Positions 35,827-45,722 of a stretch of 64,000 nt of DNA are shown piece after piece. The DNA is from Candidatus Hydrogenedentota bacterium (GTDB lineage Bacteria; Hydrogenedentota; Hydrogenedentia; Hydrogenedentales; CAITNO01). The stretch lies in the NCBI GenBank assembly GCA_903893795.1, contig CAITNO010000110.1:62001-126000 (forward strand), in the 5' to 3' direction. Position numbers and translations under genes: made by a program. Every line of letters starts with the position of its first letter. Position 1 is the stretch's first letter. The notes beneath the pieces are model-generated. The model saw nothing but the letters and a program-made list of their open reading frames with translations, made no database searches and was not told where the DNA came from.

Positions 35827-36338
35827 GGCTGCTGTTCCTTTCCGTCCCCATGCACCCGGCGGCCCAGGTGGTACGCGGCCACCAACCCGCCGAGCAGCAG
35901 CATGGAGGACAGCTCCACTATCATGACATAGGGTCCGTACAGGGCCACACTGACCTCCTTGGGTTCCACGATGTGCCGCCCCTCCACCTGGTGGTCGCCG
36001 CCCCAGAGGACATACAGCATCTCGGCCATGAGTATGGCCACAAGAATGGAAGGTCCGGCCCATGCGCGGCCGCTGAGCCACTTCCGCTCCTGCTCCGCGG
36101 TCTGCGGACCCAGATTGAGCATCATGATGGTGAACACGAAGAGCACCATGATCGCGCCCGCATAGATGATGACCTCCAGCGCGGCAATGAACGGCGCGCC
36201 GAGGACAAAGAAGATCAGGGCCACGGACAGCAGCGACACGATGAGGTACAGCAGCGAATAGACGGCGTTGGACCGGGAAACCACCATGATGGTGGAGACG
36301 GCGGCCACCGCCGCGGCAATGTAGAAGACCGCGTTCAT
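35823..36338 (-). CDS. nuoJ: NADH-quinone oxidoreductase subunit J
   Basis: 171 aa, five predicted membrane helices. Family features: [45 protein letters not shown] (the pi-bulge helix region) and the later [15 protein letters not shown]. It overlaps nuoI's stop and nuoK's start. Confidence 0.94.
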   Translation of the reverse strand: MNAVFYIAAAVAAVSTIMVVSRSNAVYSLLYLIVSLLSVALIFFVLGAPFIAALEVIIYAGAIMVLFVFTIMMLNLGPQTAEQERKWLSGRAWAGPSILVAILMAEMLYVLWGGDHQVEGRHIVEPKEVSVALYGPYVMIVELSSMLLLGGLVAAYHLGRRVHGDGKEQQP

Positions 36339-36871
36339 AGGGACAGCCCCTTCACATCCTCGGGCGGCGACTCGTTTTCCGCCTCGCCCTTGCCTTTCCC
36401 GCCGATGGCCAGCCCGGCCACCCGGTAGAAATTGTAGTCGTGGTACTTGCCGACGCCGTTAATCAGCAGATGCTCCTTTTCGTACACCAGGTCCTGCCTG
36501 TTGTATTCGCTCATTTCGAAATCCGGCGTGAGCTGAATGGAATTGGTGGGGCAGGCCTCCTCGCACATGCCGCAGAAAATGCAGCGCGAGAAGTTGATGC
36601 GGAAGAATTCAGGGTAGCGCCGTCCGGTCTCATCCTCGGTGGCCTGCAGGGCAATGCAGCCCACGGGGCAGGCGGAAGAGCAGAGATAGCAGGCCACACA
36701 CCGCTCCTGGCCGTCGGGGTCGCGGGTGAGCACAATCCGGCCGCGCCAGCGGGCGGGCAGTTTCGGTTTTTCTTCGGGATAGAGCACGGTTTCCCGCTTG
36801 TGGAAGGAGTGCATGAACACCATCCACATGCTTCGCAGCAGGCTCTTCGTACCCTCCATGCCCCTGATCAT
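36335..36871 (-). CDS. nuoI: NADH-quinone oxidoreductase subunit I (2 x [4Fe-4S])
   Basis: 178 aa from ATG 36871, which overlaps the nuoH stop; the track ORF includes about 140 codons that belong to nuoH in another frame. Two ferredoxin motifs, [15 protein letters not shown] and [15 protein letters not shown], bind clusters N6a and N6b, which pass electrons from NuoG towards NuoB. The C-terminal tail ([19 protein letters not shown]) is charged and likely disordered. Confidence 0.95.
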   Translation of the reverse strand: MIRGMEGTKSLLRSMWMVFMHSFHKRETVLYPEEKPKLPARWRGRIVLTRDPDGQERCVACYLCSSACPVGCIALQATEDETGRRYPEFFRINFSRCIFCGMCEEACPTNSIQLTPDFEMSEYNRQDLVYEKEHLLINGVGKYHDYNFYRVAGLAIGGKGKGEAENESPPEDVKGLSL

Positions 36872-37827
36872 GATGCGTGCCTCGCCACCACGACCGCGCC
36901 GGTGATCAGCAGATTCAGCAGCGCGGTGGGGAGCATGATTTTCCAGCCAAAGGACATCAACTGGTCGTAGCGCAACCGCGGCATGGACGCGCGCAGCAGG
37001 ACAAAGCCGCAGATGAGCACGGCGGTCTTCAGTGCGAACCACAGCAGCGGGGGCAGGAATGGGCCGTACCATCCGCCGAAAAAGAGCGTGACAATGAGCG
37101 CGGAAATCAGCGTGATGCCCAAATACTCGCCCACGAAGAACATGCCGAACTTCATGCCGGAATATTCCGAATGAAATCCGGCGACCAGCTCGCTTTCGGC
37201 CTCGGGCAAATCGAAGGGCACGCGGTGCGTTTCGGCGATGCCGGCCACGGTGAACACAACAAGGCCGAGAAACTGCGGCACGCAGAACCACAGGTGCTGC
37301 TGGGCATTGACGATGGTGCGGAGATTGAAGGAACCGGCAAGCATCACCACGCCCATGAGCGACAGCGCCATGAACACTTCATAGCTCAGCATCTGCGCCG
37401 TGGCGCGCAGCCCGCCCAGCAGGGCGTATTTGTTGTTGGACGCCCAACCCGCCAGCGCCACGCTGTACACGCCCAGCGAGGACATGCCCAGGAAGAACAA
37501 CAGGCCAATGTCGAGGTCGGCCACGCCCACGGTCGGTCCGAAGGGAATGACGGCAAAGGACATCAGCACGGTGGCCATGATGATGCAGGGCGCGATGATG
37601 AACACCGGCTTGTCCGCGAAGGGCGGTGTCCAGTCCTCCTTGGTGAATATCTTGATCATGTCGGCCGCCACTTGCAACAGTCCGAAGGGGCCGACGCGGT
37701 TCGGCCCGTAGCGGTCCTGCCAAAGCGCGAGCAGGCGCCGCTCCACCATAATCAGCCCGCCTGCAAGCGTCAAGAGCACACCCAAGATCCCGGCCACGTT
37801 TGCCAGATGCCAGAGAATGCCGCTCAT
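36868..37827 (-). CDS. nuoH: NADH-quinone oxidoreductase subunit H
   Basis: 319 aa from ATG 37827, overlapping the nuoG stop; the track start is ten codons earlier. NuoH forms the quinone chamber and joins the two arms. Signatures: [43 protein letters not shown] and [26 protein letters not shown] with the charged quinone-site loop. Confidence 0.96.
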   Translation of the reverse strand: MSGILWHLANVAGILGVLLTLAGGLIMVERRLLALWQDRYGPNRVGPFGLLQVAADMIKIFTKEDWTPPFADKPVFIIAPCIIMATVLMSFAVIPFGPTVGVADLDIGLLFFLGMSSLGVYSVALAGWASNNKYALLGGLRATAQMLSYEVFMALSLMGVVMLAGSFNLRTIVNAQQHLWFCVPQFLGLVVFTVAGIAETHRVPFDLPEAESELVAGFHSEYSGMKFGMFFVGEYLGITLISALIVTLFFGGWYGPFLPPLLWFALKTAVLICGFVLLRASMPRLRYDQLMSFGWKIMLPTALLNLLITGAVVVARHAS

Positions 37828-40544
37828 GAACCGACCCTCCGCGCAACGGCACCCCATGCGGGAATCTCAACGGGTTCCATGCCGGGAAGGCCCGCGGGCA
37901 GCCCGGCAACACCTTTCGGCAGGGCCGCATGCACGGCCACCTGCAACACAAGAATCTCTCCGTCGATGTTCAGTTCCGCCATCTCGCCCTCGCCCAGCCC
38001 CAGCAACTGCGCGTCCTCCGGGGACAGGGCAATATGGGGGGCGGGTGCGCGTTCCGCGACGGCGGCTGACAGCATGCTCATCTCGTCCGAGCCATGGATG
38101 TGATACATCGGGACCACCATCCATTTTCCGGGGCGGGGGGCAAAGGCTTCGGGAATCGCGCCGGGATATTCTGCACGGCCCGGTTCCAATTCGGGGGCAA
38201 TGAGCCGCACGCCGGGGTCGCCCCCCATGAGCGCACCGCCAATTTCTTCCTGAAACTTGTTGATGGACTGCACCGAGTTCCAGCCAGGTGCCCAGAAGAA
38301 GGAGGCGAGCGAGGCCGGCGCGGGTCCGGCAAAGCCCTCCATGGAGAAGGTCAGCGGCGAGTCCGGGTCCGTTGGGATGCCCGGTTCGCTCACATCCATT
38401 TTGGCACGCATGGCAGTGCGCCCGCTGTAGCGGTGTGACTGCCGGGGAATCTTGAAACCGGCAATGCGGAAGCTGGCCAGGGGGGCCGCATCACGGACCC
38501 CTTTCAGCATGGGGAAAGCCGCGGCGATGTCGGCAACAATAACGTCTATGTTTTCCCACTCGGTCTGGGGCCACTTGCCTGCGGCGGCGCCCAGGTCACG
38601 CAGCCACCGCCAGCTTTCCTGCACATCGCCGGTGGGCATGAAGACCTGAATGCAGCGCTGTCCCCGGCCCTCGCTGTTCACCAGTGTGCCGTCGCCCTCC
38701 GCAAAGGTCGCGGCGGGCAGGAAATAGTCCGCATGGCTGGCGGTGCGGTTCAGCGTGTGGTCAATCAGAATCACCTGTTTGGCGGCACCGAGCAGTTTGT
38801 CCACAAACACATGGTCCGCACGCCGGTACAAATCGTTTTCGAGAATGATAACCAATTCCGCTCCACCTTCGGATAAAGCCCGCTCGGCCTCCTCCAGGGT
38901 GCCCCCGCCCAACAGTCCAGCGCCAAGGGTATTGCATTCGGGCGCGGTAAGCGAAAGTCCCGCGCGGCGCGTTTCGGTGGACAGGGCGTTTGCCACGGCC
39001 GCAGCCGCGGAAAGCACTGAGGCGCTGCCCAGGGAAGGACCGGATACCACCAGCGGCCGTTCAGCGGCCGCCAGCGTCTTGGCGATCCTGTCGGCCAGTT
39101 GCCGGGTGTTTTCGTCCAAGCCGGGCACCTCGGGGGCTTTGGGGTCCAGCAGATGGGCGACCGAAAAACCCAGCCGCGCAATGTCATCAGGCGCGGCACG
39201 GAAGGTTTCTGTTGCAATGTCGTCGAGACGGGTCGCGTCGGGCGCGGCGATGAAGAACGGACCTTTCTGGTCCTGCAGCACGACGCGCAGCGCGCCATCG
39301 TTCCAGTCGGGGATGCCCATGGACGCAGCGGCTTTCATCGGCGCGTTCAGCACGGACTGCCGCAGCGCCAGCGCAATGCGCGGGGCCGTGTTGGTGAGGT
39401 CCTCCCCCAGCACCAGCACCGCGTCAGCCTGCGCCATTTCGCGCATGGACGGCGTTTGTGCCGGACCGCGCTCAAGCAGGTGGACGGTCAGTTCGGTCAG
39501 GGACTGGTGCGCGGCGGTGACGCCGGCAAAGAAATTCTCGGCACCCACCAGTTTTCGGAGGGCATAGTTTGATTCCAGCGAGGCGCGGGGCGAACCAATG
39601 CCGATGCAGCGCGCGCCTCCGGCGAGAAGCGAGCCGATGCGCGGCAGCGCAAGGGGTTTGGCTGTCGGCACCAGGGAACCGGGCTCGGCCCGGCGCATGG
39701 CCACCCGCGCGCGGTGGCCGCCGTTGACAAATTCATATCCATAACGGCCCCGGTCGCAGAGAAAGTAGCCATTGACCTCGCCGTTGTAGCGGTTGCGGAT
39801 GCGGCGCAGCGTGCCATAGCGCTCGCCGGGGGTGATGTTGCAGCCCGCGCCGCAATGCACGCAGATGGACGGGGCCGTTTGCAGGTCCCAGCGGCGGGTG
39901 TAGTGGCTTTTCTGGGTCTTGTCGGTAAACACACCGGTGGGGCACACCTCCACCAGGTTACCGCTGAACTCGCTCTCAAGCGCGCCGTCCTGGTGGCGGC
40001 CGAAATAGACGCGGCTGTTGGAACCCTGCGCGTCGAAGTCGCGCCCACCGGCATAGTCGCGGTAATAGCGGACGCAGCGGTAGCACTGAATGCAGCGGTT
40101 CATTTCATGGTTGATGAAGGGCCCCAGGTTCTGGTTGCGGTGGGTGCGCTTGGGAAAGCGGTAGTCGCGGTAGTTGTGCCCGCACATGACGGTCATGTCC
40201 TGAAGATGGCATTCGCCGCCCTCGTCGCACACGGGACAGTCATGGGGGTGGCTGGTCATGAGCCATTCGATAACCCCGGCGCGGAAGGATTTCACTTCCG
40301 GGTCGTCCAGCGAAATGCGCGTGCCCTCCGATGCGGCCGTCATGCAGGCCATGACGATGCGCCCGCGCTTGTCCTGCTCGTTCTGAAAGGACTTGACGGC
40401 GCACTGGCGGCATGCGCCCACCGACCCCAGCGCGGGGTGCCAGCAGAAGTAGGGCACGTTGAAGCCCAGCGAGAGGCAGGCCTCCAGCAGGTTCAGCCCG
40501 TCTCCCACCGTGTGGGGTTTGTCGTCTATGTAGAGCGTCGGCAT
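37824..40544 (-). CDS. nuoG: NADH-quinone oxidoreductase subunit G
   Basis: 906 aa from ATG 40544 ([16 protein letters not shown]) with TGGAG upstream, 4 bp after nuoF; the track adds 31 codons. Order: an N-terminal [2Fe-2S] domain ([21 protein letters not shown]); the His-ligated N5 cluster ([18 protein letters not shown]); a [4Fe-4S] domain ([13 protein letters not shown] with [12 protein letters not shown]); the extra N7-type cluster motif [13 protein letters not shown]; then a molybdopterin-oxidoreductase-like domain without obvious cofactor function. The N7 motif is found in only part of the bacterial complex I enzymes, including E. coli and Thermus. Confidence 0.95.
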   Translation of the reverse strand: MPTLYIDDKPHTVGDGLNLLEACLSLGFNVPYFCWHPALGSVGACRQCAVKSFQNEQDKRGRIVMACMTAASEGTRISLDDPEVKSFRAGVIEWLMTSHPHDCPVCDEGGECHLQDMTVMCGHNYRDYRFPKRTHRNQNLGPFINHEMNRCIQCYRCVRYYRDYAGGRDFDAQGSNSRVYFGRHQDGALESEFSGNLVEVCPTGVFTDKTQKSHYTRRWDLQTAPSICVHCGAGCNITPGERYGTLRRIRNRYNGEVNGYFLCDRGRYGYEFVNGGHRARVAMRRAEPGSLVPTAKPLALPRIGSLLAGGARCIGIGSPRASLESNYALRKLVGAENFFAGVTAAHQSLTELTVHLLERGPAQTPSMREMAQADAVLVLGEDLTNTAPRIALALRQSVLNAPMKAAASMGIPDWNDGALRVVLQDQKGPFFIAAPDATRLDDIATETFRAAPDDIARLGFSVAHLLDPKAPEVPGLDENTRQLADRIAKTLAAAERPLVVSGPSLGSASVLSAAAAVANALSTETRRAGLSLTAPECNTLGAGLLGGGTLEEAERALSEGGAELVIILENDLYRRADHVFVDKLLGAAKQVILIDHTLNRTASHADYFLPAATFAEGDGTLVNSEGRGQRCIQVFMPTGDVQESWRWLRDLGAAAGKWPQTEWENIDVIVADIAAAFPMLKGVRDAAPLASFRIAGFKIPRQSHRYSGRTAMRAKMDVSEPGIPTDPDSPLTFSMEGFAGPAPASLASFFWAPGWNSVQSINKFQEEIGGALMGGDPGVRLIAPELEPGRAEYPGAIPEAFAPRPGKWMVVPMYHIHGSDEMSMLSAAVAERAPAPHIALSPEDAQLLGLGEGEMAELNIDGEILVLQVAVHAALPKGVAGLPAGLPGMEPVEIPAWGAVARRVGS

Positions 40545-40548
40545 TCCG

Positions 40549-41853
40549 TCAACTCCATGGGCACCGCTTGTCGCGGATGTGTCGCTCAAAATCATCGCGG
40601 AAAAGCTTGAGACCGCTGCCCAGCGGCTCCATCGCACCGGGCGCGAGCGCGCAGTACGTGAGGCCCATGCCCAGCGCCGTCACGTGCCGGGCAAGCTGTT
40701 CCAGGTCTCCGGGTTGGCCCTCGCCGCGCTCCATGGCGGCCAGAATCTTCTCGACCCAGGGCAACCCCTCGCGGCAGGGGGTACACCAGCCGCAGGACTC
40801 ATGCGCAAAGAACCGCATCAGGTTGTGAACCATTCCCACGGGGCAGGTTTGGTCGTCGAGCACGATCATTGTCCCGGTGCCCATGCGGCTTCCCGCCTGC
40901 GCCACCGTGTCAAAATCCATGGGCACATCGAGCTGCGATTCGAGCAGAAAATCGGTGGAGGCGCCGCCGGGAATAATGGCCCGCAACTTCATTCCGTCGC
41001 GCATGCCTCCGGCATATTCCTCCAAGATTTCGCGGGCCGGGGTGCCCATGGGCAACTCCCAAAGGCCTGGACGTCTGACCTTGCCACTCGCGCCGTAAAT
41101 CTTCGTGCCGCCGTTGGGCGTCAGGCTCAGTCCCTTAAACCAATCCGCGCCGTTGTTCAGAATGTGCGGCAGATTGCAGAGCGTCTCCACATTGTTCACG
41201 ATGGTCGGCTTGCCGCGCAGGCCGCACACTTGGGGGAACGGCGGCTTGGAACGCGGGTTGGCGCGGCGGCCCTCGAGCGCGTTGATGAGCGCGGTCTCCT
41301 CGCCGCAGATGTACCGGCCCGCACTGGTGTGCAGATGCACTTCAAGGCTGCAACCCGAGCCCAGAATATTCTTTCCGACCAGTCCGGCCGCGCGCAGCTC
41401 GGCGAGAGCGGTCTTCAACCGCTCCTCCGCCAGCACGTATTCGCCGCGCAGGAAGATGTAGGCAATGTCGGCCTGGATCGCGTAGGCGGCGATGATCACG
41501 CCCTCGACCAACTGGTGCGGGTCGCTTTCCAGCAGGAGACGGTCCTTGAAGGTGCCCGGCTCCATTTCGTCTGCGTTTACAACGAGGTACTTGGGCCGGG
41601 GCGCATTGTCGCCCATGGGCACAAAGCTCCATTTGGAACCGGTGGGGAAGCCGGCACCGCCGCGCCCGCGCAACCCCGAGTCTTTCACCCGCTGGGTCAC
41701 ATCGCCGGGCGACATGCCGCCCAGCATTGCGCGGACCGCACGGTATCCCCCGGCCTTCTCGCAGTCCTTCAGCGAAAGAGGCCTGCCGTCCGGCTGAACT
41801 TTGGCTGTCAGCGGACGCTTGTCCGGGTCAGACTGTTGGTTGAATTCGGCCAT
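40549..41853 (-). CDS. nuoF: NADH-quinone oxidoreductase subunit F
   Basis: 434 aa. It binds NADH, FMN and cluster N3. LRGRGGAGFPTGSKWSF is the nucleotide-binding glycine loop, YICGEETALINALEGRRANPRSKPPFP the FMN/NADH site, and ESCGWCTPCREG supplies three of the four N3 cysteines (the fourth lies further on). ATG start 18 bp after nuoE. Confidence 0.96.
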   Translation of the reverse strand: MAEFNQQSDPDKRPLTAKVQPDGRPLSLKDCEKAGGYRAVRAMLGGMSPGDVTQRVKDSGLRGRGGAGFPTGSKWSFVPMGDNAPRPKYLVVNADEMEPGTFKDRLLLESDPHQLVEGVIIAAYAIQADIAYIFLRGEYVLAEERLKTALAELRAAGLVGKNILGSGCSLEVHLHTSAGRYICGEETALINALEGRRANPRSKPPFPQVCGLRGKPTIVNNVETLCNLPHILNNGADWFKGLSLTPNGGTKIYGASGKVRRPGLWELPMGTPAREILEEYAGGMRDGMKLRAIIPGGASTDFLLESQLDVPMDFDTVAQAGSRMGTGTMIVLDDQTCPVGMVHNLMRFFAHESCGWCTPCREGLPWVEKILAAMERGEGQPGDLEQLARHVTALGMGLTYCALAPGAMEPLGSGLKLFRDDFERHIRDKRCPWS

Positions 41854-41871
41854 AACTTGCGGTGCGGGCTC

Positions 41872-42336
41872 CTATGCGTATCTTGCCAAAATGTCGCCGA
41901 GCTTTTCGGCATCGACATCGCGGTAGAGGTCGTTGTCTATCATCAGCACGGGGGCATGGTCGCAGGCCCCGAGACACTGGTTCTCCAGCACGGTGAAACG
42001 GCCGTCTGGGGTGGTCTGGCCCGGTTCCACGCCCAGGGTCTGGGCAAGACCGGCGCGCAGCGCCGCGTATCCCATCACCCAGCAGCTCACGCTGGCGCAG
42101 AGGAGGATAACATGGCGGCCCACAGGCCGACGGCGGATGAGGTTGTAGAAAGTGGCCACACCGTCCACCTCATCAGGCGTGAGGCCGAGCAGTTGCGCGA
42201 CCTCGCACAGTTCCTCGTCGCTCACCCATCCGCTCTGGCGCTGGGCAATTTTCAGCGACTCAATGCAGGCCATGCGGTTTGTCTCGCTGTGGGCGAGTTC
42301 CGCGAGGATTTCGTTTTTGGTTTCGGTTGTCAGCAC
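41872..42336 (-). CDS. nuoE: NADH-quinone oxidoreductase subunit E
   Basis: 154 aa, thioredoxin-like [2Fe-2S] subunit. The cluster cysteines are in LLCASVSCWVMG and ENQCLGACDHAP; the helical N-terminal domain has SGWVSDEELCEVAQLLG and GVATFYNLI. GTG start. It is separated from the nuoBCD stop by 60 bp, the widest gap in the operon, which contains a strong hairpin. Confidence 0.95.
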   Translation of the reverse strand: MLTTETKNEILAELAHSETNRMACIESLKIAQRQSGWVSDEELCEVAQLLGLTPDEVDGVATFYNLIRRRPVGRHVILLCASVSCWVMGYAALRAGLAQTLGVEPGQTTPDGRFTVLENQCLGACDHAPVLMIDNDLYRDVDAEKLGDILARYA

Positions 42337-42357
42337 TGTCTCAATCTCTCTTCCGGA

Positions 42358-42376
42358 AAGAGGCTGGAAGCCTCTT
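42358..42376 (-). promoter_or_regulatory. Intercistronic hairpin between nuoBCD and nuoE
   Basis: AAGAGGCT-TCC-AGCCTCTT is a perfect 8-bp stem with a 3-base loop in the only sizeable gap of an otherwise overlapping operon. It could set an RNA processing point or partly attenuate the downstream genes. Confidence 0.5.
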
Positions 42377-42396
42377 CACTTTCAGGCGGCACCCTG

Positions 42397-44841
42397 TCAA
42401 CGGTCCACGTCGGCGAGCACATAGTCCATGCTGCCCAGAATGGCCAGCAGGTCCGACACGCGCACGTTCTGTCCCAACAGCGGCAGCATTTGCAGGTTGG
42501 CGAAACTCGGCGTGCGCACGCGCGTCCGGTAGGACATCGCCGTGCCGTCGCTGGTCAGGTGGTAACTGTTAATCCCTTTGGCCGCCTCGATGGGCACACA
42601 GGCCTCACCGGGCGGCATGACGGGTCCCCAGCTCACGCTGAGGAAATGGGTTATCAGTGTTTCAATGTCCTTGAGCGTCCTGTTCTTGAGAGGTGGCGTG
42701 GTCAGCGGATGGTCGGCCTTGTAGGGGCCTTCGGGCATGTTGTTGACACACTGCTCGATGATGCGAAGGCTCTGCCGCATTTCTTCGACGCGCACCAGGG
42801 CGCGGTCCAGGCAGTCGCCGTTGTGCGCCACGGGCACGTCGAACTCGAACTGGTCGTATCCGGCGTAGGGCCGCTTCTTGCGCAGGTCCCAGTCGCTGCC
42901 GCAGGCGCGCAGGCCCGGACCGGTAATGCCCCACTCAATGGCCTGATCAAGCGTGTATTTGCCGATGCCCTTGACGCGGCCCATGAAAATCTTGTTCTGC
43001 ATGAGCGCCCGGTCATGCTCAATCAGGCGCGGGGGCAGATACTTGATGAACTCCCGTATTTTGTTTTGCCATCCGTTCGGCAAATCCTGCGCCACGCCGC
43101 CGATGCGGAACCAGCTTGGGTGCATGCGGCCGCCCGTAATCTCGGCCACGATGTCGAGCAGGTGCTCCCGGTCGTTGAACATGAAGAACACGGGCGACAT
43201 GGCCCCGAGGTCCTGGGCAAAGGTTCCGTACCACACCAGATGGCTGGAGATGCGGAACAGTTCGGACATCATGATGCGGATGACTTTTGCCCGGTCGGGC
43301 ACCTCGATGCCGGCCAGTTTTTCCACGGCCAGCACATATGCGAGGTTGTTCATCACGCCGCCCAGATAGTCGATGCGGTCGGTGTAGGGAATATAGGAAT
43401 GCCAAGTCTGCCTCTCCCCCATCTTCTCGGCGCCGCGGTGGTGGTAGCCGATATCGGGGATGGCGTTGATGATGTTTTCACCGTCCAACTGGAGGATGAT
43501 GCGGAGCAGCCCGTGGGTGCCCGGGTGGTGCGGCCCCAGGTTGAGGAACATGTAGTCCGAATCTTCGGCATGCTGCGCCAGCCCCCACTGCTCGGGATGG
43601 AACTGGAGCGCCTCCTGCTCACGCGCCATTTTCTCATCGGGAAGCTGGTAGGGCGGCAGTTCGGTGGCCCGGGCCGGATGCTCCTTGCGGAGGGGGTGCC
43701 CCTTCCAGGTGGGCGGCATAAGAATACGGGACAAATGGGGGTGACCGCTGAATTTGATGCCGAAGAGATCCCACGCCTCGCGCTCGTACCAGTTGGCCGA
43801 CGGCCAGATATCGGTGACGCTGGCGTGGGCGGGCGACTCTCCCTGAAGGGGGGTCTTGATGCGTATTTCCCCGGCACGGTCGAGGGACAGCAGGTGGTAG
43901 ACCACGGTAAAATCACCCGCCGAGGCGTGCTTCGTCACGCGGGTCCGCTCATCGATGGCAAACAGGTCATAGAGCACCTTGTAGGGCCGGTCCACGCCGA
44001 CTCTCAGGTGTCTAAGCACTTCCTTGACCTGTTCCTGCGGCACCCAGAAGGTCGGTGTGCCGTCCCGCACGGTGCGGTCTTCCACAAGCAGGTCGGGAAA
44101 ACGCTCCGCCAGGGCACGCACGGCATCGCCGGAGGCGGCGTTGTCTTCAGCCGCGGCAACTTCGAGCCGTACCGGCGACTGGTGTATGGGTTGCACGGGA
44201 TCTTGAACCCCGTCCACGGCAGGCAGGATGGTTGTCTGTCTGCGCAGAGGGGTCTTCAGGTCGCGCTGGGAACCACGGCTTGGCTGCACGACACCCTGCG
44301 GACCCACCACCCAACTCAGCGGACGTCGCTCTTTGGCGACCACATCCTGAAGCAGGGTGAGCGCTTCGAGGAAAGCATCGGGACGGGGTGGGCAGCCGGG
44401 CACATACACGTCCACGGGCAGGAACTTGTCCACACCCTGGACCACGCTGTAAATATCGTACATGCCTCCCGAATTGGCGCAGGCGCCCATGGCCACGACC
44501 CAGCGGGGCTCCATCATCTGCTCGTACAACTGGCGGATCACGGGCGCCATCTTTATGAAGACCGTGCCGGCGACAATCATCATGTCGGCCTCGCGCGGCG
44601 TGGCACGGATTACCTCGGCCCCAAAGCGGGCGAGGTCATAGCGGCTCGTCAAGCTTGTGGCCATTTCCACATAGCAGCAGGACAGGCCGAAATTGAAGGG
44701 CCACAGAGAATTCTTCCTGCCCCAGGCCACCAGGTCCTGCAGGCGGGTGAACAGAAAATTCTTTTCCAGAAAGTCCCCGAACAGGCCGGGGGCTTCGCCT
44801 GGAAAGGAAAGATCCGAGTTCTTGTCCAGATTGGGTTCCAC
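42397..44841 (-). CDS. nuoBCD: Fused NADH-quinone oxidoreductase subunits B, C and D
   Basis: 814 aa, GTG start one base after the nuoA stop. Residues 1 to about 205 are NuoB with the N2 cluster ligands: tandem Cys in [10 protein letters not shown], then [11 protein letters not shown] and [10 protein letters not shown]. About 215-410 is NuoC ([26 protein letters not shown]). About 420-814 is NuoD ([34 protein letters not shown]), with the quinone-site His and a conserved C-terminus ending [11 protein letters not shown]. NuoC-NuoD fusions are well known; here NuoB is joined too, through a linker near [15 protein letters not shown]. No stop codons or frameshifts are seen across the joints. Confidence 0.95.
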   Translation of the reverse strand: MEPNLDKNSDLSFPGEAPGLFGDFLEKNFLFTRLQDLVAWGRKNSLWPFNFGLSCCYVEMATSLTSRYDLARFGAEVIRATPREADMMIVAGTVFIKMAPVIRQLYEQMMEPRWVVAMGACANSGGMYDIYSVVQGVDKFLPVDVYVPGCPPRPDAFLEALTLLQDVVAKERRPLSWVVGPQGVVQPSRGSQRDLKTPLRRQTTILPAVDGVQDPVQPIHQSPVRLEVAAAEDNAASGDAVRALAERFPDLLVEDRTVRDGTPTFWVPQEQVKEVLRHLRVGVDRPYKVLYDLFAIDERTRVTKHASAGDFTVVYHLLSLDRAGEIRIKTPLQGESPAHASVTDIWPSANWYEREAWDLFGIKFSGHPHLSRILMPPTWKGHPLRKEHPARATELPPYQLPDEKMAREQEALQFHPEQWGLAQHAEDSDYMFLNLGPHHPGTHGLLRIILQLDGENIINAIPDIGYHHRGAEKMGERQTWHSYIPYTDRIDYLGGVMNNLAYVLAVEKLAGIEVPDRAKVIRIMMSELFRISSHLVWYGTFAQDLGAMSPVFFMFNDREHLLDIVAEITGGRMHPSWFRIGGVAQDLPNGWQNKIREFIKYLPPRLIEHDRALMQNKIFMGRVKGIGKYTLDQAIEWGITGPGLRACGSDWDLRKKRPYAGYDQFEFDVPVAHNGDCLDRALVRVEEMRQSLRIIEQCVNNMPEGPYKADHPLTTPPLKNRTLKDIETLITHFLSVSWGPVMPPGEACVPIEAAKGINSYHLTSDGTAMSYRTRVRTPSFANLQMLPLLGQNVRVSDLLAILGSMDYVLADVDR

Positions 44842-44842
44842 G

Positions 44843-45214
44843 CTAGGATTCCAGCGCGCCTTCGCGCCACAGGTATATCAACGAGACAAAGAGCGAGCCA
44901 ACGAAAACGCAGATAGAGCCATATCCGGCCCACCCCAACTCACCGGCGGAGATCGCCCAAGTGATTACAAACACGGCCTCCAAGTCAAAAATGACGAAAA
45001 AGATGGCCATGAGAAAGAAGCCGGCGTAAAAGCGGCCGTGGGCCGAACCGGTGGAGGCAATGCCCGATTCATAGGGCACACTCTTGGACAGGTTGCGACT
45101 GCGCTGCCCCAGCACATAGGAAAGGGAAAGCATCCCCACGATAACCGTGAGCACCGCCGCCAAGTATATCCAGAGGGGCCAATAAACAACCCCTGTGACC
45201 GCCGGATCCGCCAT
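44843..45214 (-). CDS. nuoA: NADH-quinone oxidoreductase subunit A
   Basis: 123 aa from ATG 45214, with TTGGAG six bases upstream; the track's TTG start is four codons earlier. Three membrane helices; the loop [40 protein letters not shown] is the classic NuoA signature with the conserved Glu and Asp. First gene of the nuo operon. Confidence 0.95.
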   Translation of the reverse strand: MADPAVTGVVYWPLWIYLAAVLTVIVGMLSLSYVLGQRSRNLSKSVPYESGIASTGSAHGRFYAGFFLMAIFFVIFDLEAVFVITWAISAGELGWAGYGSICVFVGSLFVSLIYLWREGALES

Positions 45215-45364
45215 AGACTGCTCCAAGTCCCTGTTGTCTGCCGTTTGCCCATCCGCTTGAAAATGCGTCTTTTCAACGCTTTGACACCCGCCAAAATTCC
45301 ATCACCCCTCCACGGCACCAGAATGGGCACGGTCCCTGGGGATAGATTATGAGGCTCGGCGGTC

Positions 45365-45393
45365 ATTCTAGCCAAACAGACACCCAATCGCAA
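45365..45393 (-). promoter_or_regulatory. Promoter of the nuo operon
   Basis: On the minus strand TTGCGA, 17 bases, TAGAAT. The leader to nuoA is about 145 bases; I see no named element in it. Confidence 0.6.
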
Positions 45394-45500
45394 TCTGACA
45401 AAACCGTCCTCTTGTTTGAAGAGGCCGGGCATCTCACGCGGCCGGCCTGACACTTCAGGGGGCTAAGGTTAATCGAAGTGATTTATCAGGGAATGCCCGA

Positions 45501-45529
45501 TTGCCAAATCGGCCCGGTTGGCGCATAAT
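45501..45529 (+). promoter_or_regulatory. Promoter of the WecA-like gene
   Basis: TTGCCA, 17 bases, CATAAT: both hexamers are one base from consensus. It predicts a start near 45536 and a 187-base leader. Confidence 0.6.
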
Positions 45530-45535
45530 TCGTAA

Positions 45536-45722
45536 AGTTGATGACAATGATGTCAGGGGACCTGTGAATGATCTCCGGTAGGTTTTCGCTGAACACAGAG
45601 TAGACTCGGTCTGGGTAGTAAATGCTGCCCCGTCGGCAACGGCGGGGCAGGGCGTTTGTGGAATCTGAGCCACCGGGCAATGGGGTATTGCCCCGGTTCA
45701 GAGGAAGCAAAGGGAGTAGTAC
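45536..45722 (+). ncRNA. Structured 5' leader of the WecA-like gene, unclassified
   Basis: Two strong hairpins lie in the leader. The first (45625-45650) is an 11-bp stem CTGCCCCGTCG/CGGCGGGGCAG with one G-U pair and a GCAA tetraloop of the GNRA type. The second (45665-45701) pairs CTGAGCC with GGTTCAG and then CGGGCAAT with ATTGCCC. It ends just before the GGGAG ribosome site. A weaker CTGTG/CACAG pairing lies further 5'. No class I could test by eye (c-di-GMP-I, cobalamin, guanidine) fits. The other part of the 508-bp divergent gap has only the two promoters. Confidence 0.5.

Noticed and set aside
40579-44916. 1445-aa plus-strand ORF across the nuo operon
   Set aside because: Antisense shadow of nuoF, nuoE and nuoBCD, which have full family signatures.
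45536-45722. c-di-GMP-I or cobalamin riboswitch in the WecA-like leader
   Set aside because: The conserved cores of these classes were looked for and not found.
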